Source of the DNA: Hofstenia miamia
Taxonomy: Eukaryota; Xenacoelomorpha; Acoela; Hofsteniidae
DNA length: 27,173 nt
Assembly (NCBI GenBank): GCA_900660155.1
Contig: CABFPE010000750.1
Span: 278,065-305,237, forward strand
Reading direction: 5' to 3'
Below, piece after piece: positions 9,308 through 17,041 of the stretch. Every line of letters starts with the position of its first letter. The first letter of the stretch is position 1. Both the position numbers and the translations under genes were made by a program. A model generated the notes under the pieces. That model saw nothing but the letters and a program-made list of their open reading frames with translations. It did not search any database and was not told where the DNA came from.

Positions 9308-9457
9308 AAACTTGTTATCCAGATTATTCAGTACATTATAAGCTGATGTATCAATAATAGTAATGCATTAATTCATTCTTCCAAAGTTACCTGTGCTTCC
9401 ATGTTGAATTAACCATTCGAAATGCGTAAAATGTTTGTAATTAGGTAAACAAAGCTA
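9308..9457 (+). repeat. Inner palindrome arm, left
   Basis: Near-perfect reverse complement of 9720-9869 over about 150 bases, starting AAACTTGTTATCC and ending GTAAACAAAGCTA. Confidence 0.9.
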
Positions 9458-9719
9458 TTTAATAGCATATTATTCAGACACAAAAATCCAAGTGCTTGGT
9501 AATTAGAAGACAAGTTGCTACGAATTTTGAAATACAAATGTCATTTAAGTAAACTGATGTATCCAAAATTTTTACAGTATTACAGTACGTCAATCAAGGG
9601 AAAATTTTGACTGTCTCCCTCATTATATCCAAACACATTCAACTGGTACAAACACAATTTCATAACATTGGCTTTACAGAAGAAAACCTTACAAACGAAT
9701 ATATGAATGCACTATTAAC
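9458..9719. other. Palindrome centre (loop)
   Basis: About 262 bases without a reverse-complement partner in the window and without coding potential. It would form the loop of the folded element. Confidence 0.7.
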
Positions 9720-9869
9720 TAGCTTTGTTTACCTATTTACAAATATTTTACGCATTTAGAATGGTAAATTCAACATGGAACAACAGGTAACTTTGGAAGA
9801 ATGAATTAATGCATTACTATTATTGATACATCAGCTTATAATGTACTGAATAATCTGGATAACAAGTTT
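9720..9869 (-). repeat. Inner palindrome arm, right
   Basis: Reverse complement of 9308-9457. It is followed by 9870-9960, which has no left-side partner in the window, and then by 9961-10285, whose partner is at 14775-15102. Confidence 0.9.
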
Positions 9870-10284
9870 GGGCGTCATGATTTCCCATGTCAACTATGAA
9901 AAATAAATGGTGATACTTCTGTGAAATTTTCCTAGATGAGGTGAGGCTCTGCACAAGAACTTGGTCTGCACAAAAACAGCTCATTACAATATGTTTTGTT
10001 TCAAATGTAATTCCTAAGCATGGCAAATATTTATTCCATTTTTTATTTGGATATTAGTGAAAACGAACTTGCCTTTGTCATGTATATTAGACATTTCAAT
10101 GTTTATTGATTTATCAATGGTATATTTCATATGCTTTGGCGGATATTTCTATGTCATTTTTAAAAATGTATGTCTATTTCACTTGACTATAGTGTTTAAG
10201 TTTAGAAAAATATTTCTCCACTTTGTATTTGGATATCACTTGAAACAAGTTTTGCTTCAATCAATTATATTGCTTGTTGCATGA

Positions 10285-10908
10285 TTAAACAGTGTTACAA
10301 CAAACATGGCTTGAGAACTTCATCACCCAGAGTTGTTGTGTAATGTATGCTTTTAAATTAGCACAATTTTTACAGAATTGCTAAAGAAATTGCCGTTTTC
10401 TACCTCTTGCATACTATATCCTTGATTAATTTTAATACATGTTGAAATATATATCTATACAAATGTTATACCCAAGCATTGGCTTTTACATCTAAGAATT
10501 ATTTCCTTAATACAGAGTGTTGCATGTTTAAACATTGTTACAACAAACCCGCCCTAAGTGAAATTTGTCATAAAAAATATCAGTTTGTCTAAATCCTAAA
10601 AATCAAAAATTCTCACTTTGGTCTGAACAAATTGTTTAAAAAATTTAATTTGCTCAATATAGTTTTGTAAAAAAATTTCGTCACTAGATGGCGTCCAATA
10701 AAATTACTTCATTTCAACATGGCAAATAGCCATGGGTGTCCCATTGGCACGTCCTCTAGCTCATCCCTTACTACTCACATGGCAAATAGCCATAGGTGTC
10801 CCAATTAGATGAGGTCTTCCCGTTACCTTATTACTGTCAGTCTTAATAGCTGCATATGGTTAGGTCAGACATGTAGTTATTAGATTTAAGTCCATATACA
10901 TAAAACAT
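10285..10908 (-). repeat. Right outer palindrome arm
   Basis: Reverse complement of 8490-9115. It begins at an unoccupied TTAA (10285-10288), exactly the site that is filled by the MITE in the left arm. Confidence 0.88.
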
Positions 10909-11144
10909 TTTTCTCATTACAATTAGATTTGAACTGAGACAAATAATAATCTAAAAGAAATTGCTTGCTTAATAAGAAGTATTGATATTATTTTCAGATG
11001 ATAAATAAATCATAAATACGTATTGTAGCACTATTTTTAACTTAATTCCATGTTTGTTGTCTCATGTTAAAGTGCATAAATATTTTATAAATAATCAATG
11101 TCTTATTGCAACATTATATTTTTGCATCTATGTAGTATAATACA
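10909..11144. other. AT-rich spacer, nothing recognised
   Basis: About 240 bases between the palindrome and the next transposon. No open frame or repeat is recognisable. Confidence 0.5.
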
Positions 11145-11146
11145 TA

Positions 11147-11683
11147 CAGTGCGTCCAGAAAAAATGACGAATTTTAAATGTTAATAATTTATTGTATACC
11201 CGTCAAAAAGTAACATGGACAAAAAATGTATATTCAACAATAACGCGGATTTATGAAAAACAGTCATATTTGCATTTGCTCCTTTGCCTTGTCCGGAACG
11301 GTGGTGTCACCAGAAGCAAACAATGGAGTCCGACCACTACCTTCATGTCTTTTGACAGAAATATATCCATCTTTATACTTCTCTATTATTCGTCTGACCT
11401 TGCATTCATTGAATACGTGGCGTTTCAGGCCTTTTTCTGTGTGAAACACATGTACAGTTTGGGTTGGAGATTCGGCATTTTTGAAATAGAGACGTACAAT
11501 ATCTCTATGACATCCCCATTCTCCGCCATTTTGTAATTAAATCACTAAATCAATAATGAATATCGATCAGAAAGATAAATCCGCAACTATCTACTAGTAG
11601 ATAGTGCAAATATCATGGCGTTCTATTGAAGTATTAAAAAGTTTATAGCATTTGAAATTCGTCATTTTCTTCTGGATGCACTG
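11147..11683 (-). mobile_element. Short Tc1/mariner-type element with TIRs and TA flanks
   Basis: The left end starts CAGTGCGTCCAGAAAAAATG at 11147. The reverse complement of the right end, at 11683, starts CAGTGCATCCAGAAGAAAAT, and the similarity continues through GACGAATTT. Both ends are bordered by TA (11145-11146 and 11684-11685). The 537-base body keeps only the N-terminal part of a transposase, read from the right end leftwards. A perfect 20-base palindrome (11586-11605) lies in its 5' untranslated part. Confidence 0.87.
11264..11529 (-). pseudogene. Tc1/mariner-type transposase N-terminal helix-turn-helix fragment, frameshifted
   Basis: An ATG at 11529-11527 opens MAENGDVIEIL. About 12 codons on, the similarity moves to another frame: VRLYFKNAESPTQ, then HVFNECKVRRIIEKYKD and EGSGRTPLFASGD. 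This is the paired-type helix-turn-helix region at the start of Tc1/mariner transposases: short N-terminus, a VRRII..Y.. helix, then a G.SGR.P linker. The DDE catalytic domain is absent, because the sequence runs straight into the left TIR. The frameshift and the deletion make it non-functional as a transposase. It belongs to a different subfamily from the element at 598-1353, because the TIRs differ. Confidence 0.72.
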
Positions 11684-11770
11684 TATAATATTGCCGCTGT
11701 TGCTGAATCAGAAACAAGTTCAAAATATATATGATGCGCAGCTTGCATATCAAATCCTTACTCCAAAGGC

Positions 11771-12061
11771 TTGCACACTTTTCCAGAAGTGTTTAAGCTA
11801 CTGAAGTTCATGCTTTTAACACCATTGTCATCATGTGAATCCGAACGCTCTTTTTTGAGTTTTAAGACTTCTCAAAATTATATTGGAGTGTGCCACATAC
11901 ATCAAGACATTCTGGCCTCAGTTAAAATCGATGATTTGGTGGCTTCATTTATAATAGCACTGAAACAAGAAGAATATTATATGGTAAACAGTGAATTTCG
12001 ATTTCGTATTTTCATTCCATATTGTACTACTAGAGTTGGAACTGGTCAGGACTACTACTGA
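11771..12061 (+). pseudogene. hAT transposase C-terminal dimerisation fragment
   Basis: The frame opens HTFPEVFKLLKFML, then PLSSCESERSF and DILASVKIDDL. Motifs FP.V.KLL, P.SSC..ERSF and a following leucine-rich helix define the hAT family dimerisation region of the P52rIPK-like or ZMYM-like kind. No ATG begins the frame, and nothing upstream of 11771 fits the rest of the transposase, so it is a truncated relic. The open frame continues past the domain to a TGA at 12059-12061 without recognisable similarity. It is unrelated in sequence to the hAT relic at 3213-3431. Confidence 0.75.
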
Positions 12062-13291
12062 CTAAGAAACTATTTTTCTTGTTGGCCATAAGCACTAGTA
12101 AGCTAATGCCCATGTTTCACAGTTTTTGTCTAGCTTTGATGAGCCCCTTTGCAATAGCAGGTTTATAAACACGTTTAACAAGGGCTGCGTTTTGTGCACA
12201 TGACACGGTACGAGCTTGTCTGGTTTACTGCTACTAACTGCTTCCGTTGCTAAAATAGTCTAACATTATAACCACTCAGAACTTTCGTTGATAAATGTAA
12301 TAAAATGATCTGCTAGCAGCAAAACGTGTTACAATGATGCTGGTTTGGTGAGTAAATTGCAATTTATACATTTTATATTAATTTATAAATAACTATTAAA
12401 AAACTGCTAAAATAATTATTTTTTACTAAAAAATTTTTAGGAGGATATATCATGATTATTTGAAAAATTGAAAACTTTGGGAAATGAATATTTACATTGA
12501 ATGAAGGTTCGTGATTATTATAATCACTAATACAAAAAGTTTTATAGAGCCATATCTTTGGCATAGCAACTAAAGGATATTATTTTATTTACTGTTGGTT
12601 TTGTATAAATTAAAACTTGTAATCCAATCTAGTATCCAATTTCAATGAAAAGTAAAACTCAAAATGTATGCTTAAATATCAAATTTAGCTTGAAAAATGA
12701 ATTTTTCTATTACGGATTTTAATACACTCTACTACAAATTTTTTAATGTCTTGCAATAAATATTTTGTGCTATTCCTGTTTTCATAGCCTTTGCTGCAAT
12801 CTTGAAGTAAGTTTTATATTGTTTGAAACAACTAACTCTCCATTTATAGTAATATTGCAAAATGATGATTTTTGAATTTTATTAGAGCTGTAATACCATA
12901 ATAAACTCACCTATTTAATCTCAATGAATATATAGTGATTATGTTGATGGTAATTTAAGAATTAGGTTACTACAAAGCTTTCAAATAAGCAAAGAAATAA
13001 ATTTTTTGGACTTTTGGCAGAACAATAATCATTTAAAAGTCACGCCAATCAGAAACGGATTTGCTTCTTGTGGGTGGATAATTATAGATAAGAGAAGCAA
13101 TTTATTTTAAACATAGATGGAAATTAACCGAAAATTTTAGGCCCATTTTCTCATTGACAAAAACATTTCTTGAATTTTTTGGTTTGCTTTACCAAAATAG
13201 ACTGTATTAGATTGTAGTACATGTACTAAAAGAGCATTTGATACTATTGTAATATTTCAAAATTTAACATTGATTTTTCAACACATTGCTT
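12062..13291. other. AT-rich intergenic DNA, no gene recognised
   Basis: It contains one repeat segment (12180-12242, below) and otherwise low-complexity AT-rich sequence. A minus-strand frame at 12373-12564 shows no motif. A 14-base palindrome TAGTACATGTACTA lies near 13216-13229. Confidence 0.5.
12180..12242 (+). repeat. Dispersed repeat, inverted partner at 15181-15243
   Basis: AAGGGCTGCGTTTTGTGCAC through GAGCTTGTCTGGTTTA to ACTAACTGC matches the reverse complement of 15181-15243 at roughly 80-85 percent by eye. Read in this sense both copies give similar short peptides (GCVLCT, then SLSGL), though this copy has a stop. Confidence 0.7.
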
Positions 13292-13295
13292 TTAA

Positions 13296-13630
13296 CACTA
13301 GAACTCCGAAAATTTAATACACCCTTTAATTCCTAATCCGGTCATAAATGACCAGTATTTGTGTAGCATTTATTACAGTGAGATTTATACAGGCATTCAG
13401 GTTCATATTTAATAAACACTGCTACTGCTATCTGATGCAATATCCCAAATAATTTGATTAAGAGCCCGTTTTGCTGCTTCTCTCGCCATTAATTTTTAAC
13501 TAAAACGATCAAAAATGTTAAATACATGCTCAATATAAAGTATATTACCGCATAAATACAACTACACAAGCGCATGCATGAAATGTTTAGTCTGGGTCAC
13601 AAATGACCGGTTTTCGGAGTTTAAGGGGTA
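13296..13630. mobile_element. Candidate piggyBac-like MITE between TTAA sites
   Basis: TTAA at 13292-13295 is followed by CACTAGAACTCCGAAAA. At the other end, read from the minus strand, TTAA (13631-13634) is followed by TACCCC, a second TTAA, then ACTCCGAAAACCGG. The subterminal palindromes GGTCATAAATGACC (13340-13353) and GGTCACAAATGACC (13595-13608) mirror each other. The CACTAGAAC terminus is shared with the MITE at 9116, so both probably belong to one TTAA-targeting family. The exact right end is uncertain, because two TTAA sites are possible. Confidence 0.55.
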
Positions 13631-13740
13631 TTAATGATTTTTAATATCTAAGTCTGTCTGTTTTCCGAAAATGTCATCAATTCGTACTTTACAGCAGAAT
13701 TAGTGAATATAGGTGTAAACTTGTAAAAATTTTTACATGT

Positions 13741-14740
13741 NNNNNNNNNNNNNNNNNNNNNNNNNNNNNNNNNNNNNNNNNNNNNNNNNNNNNNNNNNNN
13801 NNNNNNNNNNNNNNNNNNNNNNNNNNNNNNNNNNNNNNNNNNNNNNNNNNNNNNNNNNNNNNNNNNNNNNNNNNNNNNNNNNNNNNNNNNNNNNNNNNNN
13901 NNNNNNNNNNNNNNNNNNNNNNNNNNNNNNNNNNNNNNNNNNNNNNNNNNNNNNNNNNNNNNNNNNNNNNNNNNNNNNNNNNNNNNNNNNNNNNNNNNNN
14001 NNNNNNNNNNNNNNNNNNNNNNNNNNNNNNNNNNNNNNNNNNNNNNNNNNNNNNNNNNNNNNNNNNNNNNNNNNNNNNNNNNNNNNNNNNNNNNNNNNNN
14101 NNNNNNNNNNNNNNNNNNNNNNNNNNNNNNNNNNNNNNNNNNNNNNNNNNNNNNNNNNNNNNNNNNNNNNNNNNNNNNNNNNNNNNNNNNNNNNNNNNNN
14201 NNNNNNNNNNNNNNNNNNNNNNNNNNNNNNNNNNNNNNNNNNNNNNNNNNNNNNNNNNNNNNNNNNNNNNNNNNNNNNNNNNNNNNNNNNNNNNNNNNNN
14301 NNNNNNNNNNNNNNNNNNNNNNNNNNNNNNNNNNNNNNNNNNNNNNNNNNNNNNNNNNNNNNNNNNNNNNNNNNNNNNNNNNNNNNNNNNNNNNNNNNNN
14401 NNNNNNNNNNNNNNNNNNNNNNNNNNNNNNNNNNNNNNNNNNNNNNNNNNNNNNNNNNNNNNNNNNNNNNNNNNNNNNNNNNNNNNNNNNNNNNNNNNNN
14501 NNNNNNNNNNNNNNNNNNNNNNNNNNNNNNNNNNNNNNNNNNNNNNNNNNNNNNNNNNNNNNNNNNNNNNNNNNNNNNNNNNNNNNNNNNNNNNNNNNNN
14601 NNNNNNNNNNNNNNNNNNNNNNNNNNNNNNNNNNNNNNNNNNNNNNNNNNNNNNNNNNNNNNNNNNNNNNNNNNNNNNNNNNNNNNNNNNNNNNNNNNNN
14701 NNNNNNNNNNNNNNNNNNNNNNNNNNNNNNNNNNNNNNNN
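13741..14740. other. Assembly gap of 1000 unknown bases
   Basis: The run is exactly 1000 N, probably a placeholder length. Open frames running through it are meaningless. Confidence 0.99.
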
Positions 14741-14774
14741 TTCGTCAATTTTGACCCACTTGGCAGTTCTAGTG
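14741..14774 (-). mobile_element. piggyBac-like MITE, right end
   Basis: Read from the minus strand it starts CACTAGAACTGCCAAGTGGG next to TTAA (14775-14778). Its first 11 plus-strand bases repeat the last 11 before the N at 9307. It is therefore either the missing right end of the MITE that begins at 9116 or a second copy inserted at the same position of a related repeat. Confidence 0.72.
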
Positions 14775-15102
14775 TTAATCATGCAACAAGGAATATAATT
14801 GATTTAAGCAAAACTCATTTTAAGTGATATCCAAATACAAAGTGGAGAAATATTTTTCTAAACTTAAACACTATAGTCAAGTGAAATATACATACATTTT
14901 TAAAAATGACATAGAAATATCAGCCAAAGCATATGAAATATACCATTGATAAATCAATAAACATTGAAATGTCTAATATACATGACAAAGGCAAGTTCGT
15001 TTTCACTAATATCCAAATAAAAAATGGAATAAATATTTGCCATGCTTAGGAATTACATTTGAAACAAAACATATTGTAATGAGCTGTTTTTGTGCAGACC
15101 AA
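14775..15102 (+). repeat. Left-arm interior of the palindrome, apparently displaced
   Basis: Near-identical to the reverse complement of 9961-10288, starting at the same TTAA and running to GCAGACCAA before an N at 15103. In the palindrome at 8490-10908 exactly this stretch is missing from the left arm between 9306 and 9308. Confidence 0.8.
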
Positions 15103-15103
15103 N
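15103..15103. other. Single unknown base, probable assembly join
   Basis: The similarity to the right palindrome arm stops exactly here, and unrelated sequence follows. Confidence 0.6.
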
Positions 15104-15180
15104 AGTTCTATTGTCAAAATGGTACTTTCAATTTGGTAGAGAAAAGTTGGTAGTCGTCCTTACTGGTTTACACTATTTCT

Positions 15181-15243
15181 GCAGTTAGTATCCCTAAACC
15201 AGACAAGCTCACACTTTGCCATGTGCACAACACACAGCCCTGG
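15181..15243 (-). repeat. Dispersed repeat, inverted partner of 12180-12242
   Basis: The reverse complement starts CCAGGGCTGTGTGTTGTGCA, and GAGCTTGTCTGGTTTA is shared exactly with the other copy. Here the frame NQGCVLCTW is open, whereas the copy at 12180 has a stop. Confidence 0.7.
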
Positions 15244-15730
15244 TTGAAAGCACTAATGAGCCATCTAACGAACAAAGGAAGTATTATAACTTCTTAAAAT
15301 TGAATACTAGTTGAAATTAATAAATTCTTATAACAAATTAAGTTAGGTAGTTCATCTAATATGCCAGCTGTTATTATCATTAGTACTATCCGTTGAATTC
15401 AATTTCAATTTTAGTCTCTAGGGTCAATTGCAATCTTTTGAAATTCAATACCAATTTCTTAATTGATATTTTAAACAACACAAAATAGAAATTTCCAGTA
15501 TTTCTAATTTTAAAATAATCTACTTCTAAATTTACCACAAGCATATTATGAATGCATATATGATTTACTTAAAACATTTTAAGAAAGTTATGACGCCTAT
15601 AAATGCAATTTGATCAGATCGCATAATAATGCGCTATACACACTTTGAAATGTGCAAATAACTCAATCTAACTGTTCATAATTTATAATATAATATTAGC
15701 TATCATTATTGGACGGCTGGCAGCAAATAA

Positions 15731-15756
15731 GTGACATTAGTAGCTACTAATGCCAC
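15731..15756. other. Near-perfect 26-base palindrome
   Basis: The core CATTAGTAGCTACTAATG (15735-15752) is a perfect palindrome. GTG and CAC extend it after one mismatched pair. No function is known to me. Confidence 0.8.
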
Positions 15757-15952
15757 CAGTGGCAACCGTGGTCCTCAACAATCTATGAGCTGATGCTTGC
15801 AAGTAGAACTATCTTTGTTATTAAGTTTTCTAGAGCTTTTAAGTATAAAAAGAAATTGTGAAAGGCTTTCTTTACATTTTTAGTTTATTAAAAACTATAA
15901 TGTATTTGCTAAATGAATTTTCGAAATAATGTATTCATGAATATTTGGAATA

Positions 15953-16137
15953 TCCCCCGTCAGGTTTCCAAATTTGATTTTGACTCGATAGATCAAAAAA
16001 TTTTCGTAAAAAGTTTAAAAATTTAAAATCTAGGGTCGTGAAATGCATTTTGTAGGGTCTATTTTCTCAATATTTTCAAAAATTTTTGGTAATAACGATG
16101 ATGTCCCCCCCGTCAGAAAATCCTGCGTGCGCCCCTG
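15953..16137 (-). repeat. Possible DNA-transposon end with repeated CCCCCGTCAG word
   Basis: CCCCCGTCAG occurs at about 15955 and again, after a longer C run, at about 16107, in the same orientation. Read from the minus strand, about 16137 begins CCAGGGGCGCACGCAGGATT, which resembles the CAGGGGCG-type ends common to several invertebrate DNA transposons and MITEs. The other terminus was not identified. Confidence 0.35.
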
Positions 16138-17041
16138 GAAACTATCATATAAAAAGTTAAGATTGACCAGAATACATTTCAGATATTGAAAAAATACTAT
16201 TTCAAAATTGCACCTACATTTGAAATTATAAATTTTGCTAAATTAGGCAGATTTGTAATTGAAGAATGTTTTGAATATGCGAGCAGGTTTTAAAACATTT
16301 CTTTCAGCCCTTTTTGGCTGCTGTGAGTTTGACCTGCAAAGCTTGAACGGCTCAACAATATAAAATTGATTTTTAACATGTAAGGCAAGAGTGAAACAAC
16401 AAAACATTTCATGTAGGCAACTTCTTGATTTATGTGTTAAGGAGAAATGTCATAGAAAAAATTTATATAGATTCAATATACATTTTAAGAAAATCAGTAA
16501 AGAATTTAAGCCTAAAATCAACGTGATTGGGAAATTAAATAACTGCACGTCAGACCTGCAATAATGCCTGGTTTTGGAAAGCACTGCCCGACAATTTTTC
16601 AAAAATATTAGGCACGGCACGTTTCTACACGTCGTGATGACATAAAGGCGATTTTTTAGAATTTTTAAAATTTGAAAATGTATACATTTCTCAAGTATAT
16701 AAAATGAATAAAGCCTATGTATTATGTTTTATAAATCAACAAAAAAGATCATATAGAAAATATATTAGCCAGAATCGCAGATTCAACAATTTCTATGTTG
16801 TTCACGTGAAACACAAAAAACTTCATTTTTGAAAAAGTTTTGATATAAGGTTTAATTATTTTCATTAAATTTATGCTATTCTAGCAGAACGGACATTTAA
16901 ATAAAGGTAACTAATACATTAGTGTATTTCATAAATGATATGTATAGAGTTTGCAATACAAATACCTTATAAAAAATCGTACAGAATATCTTTTAGATTT
17001 TACGAATTTAATAAGCGTCCATAGAATGAAAACAGCGAATA

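Larger units (their letters stand above)
8490..10908. mobile_element. Large palindromic (foldback) repeat, about 2.4 kb as assembled
   Basis: The outer arms 8490-9115 and 10285-10908 are reverse complements with high identity, for example TGTATATGGACTTAAAT near both outer ends and GGACGCCATCTAGTGACGAA inside. The inner arms 9308-9457 and 9720-9869 are also near-perfect reverse complements. The stretch 9961-10285 of the right side is matched not by the local left side but by 14775-15102. No transposase is recognised inside, and the small open frames at 9820-10026 and 10057-10284 are chance frames in repeat DNA. Long-armed, non-coding palindromes of this kind are typical of Foldback-like or other non-autonomous DNA elements. 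No target-site duplication was found at the outer ends, so the class is open. Confidence 0.8.
15104..17041. other. Intergenic DNA downstream of the DNA-PKcs gene
   Basis: No gene is recognised on either strand. It holds a repeat segment (15181-15243), an 18-base perfect palindrome (15735-15752) and a possible transposon end near 15953-16137. The part next to 17041 is the 3' untranslated region of the minus-strand gene. A minus-strand ATTAAA hexamer at 17012-17007, about 30 bases after the stop, is a possible polyadenylation signal. Confidence 0.5.

Noticed and set aside
9820..10284. Two small open frames inside the palindrome (one per strand)
   Set aside because: The cognate sequence in the other arm does not keep them as a meaningful protein; composition is that of chance AT-rich frames.
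11192..11536. Plus-strand frames of 114 and 63 codons
   Set aside because: Shadows of the minus-strand transposase fragment in the 11147-11683 element.
13648..14798. Three open frames of about 350 codons across the gap
   Set aside because: They consist almost entirely of unknown bases; the flanking codons show no domain.
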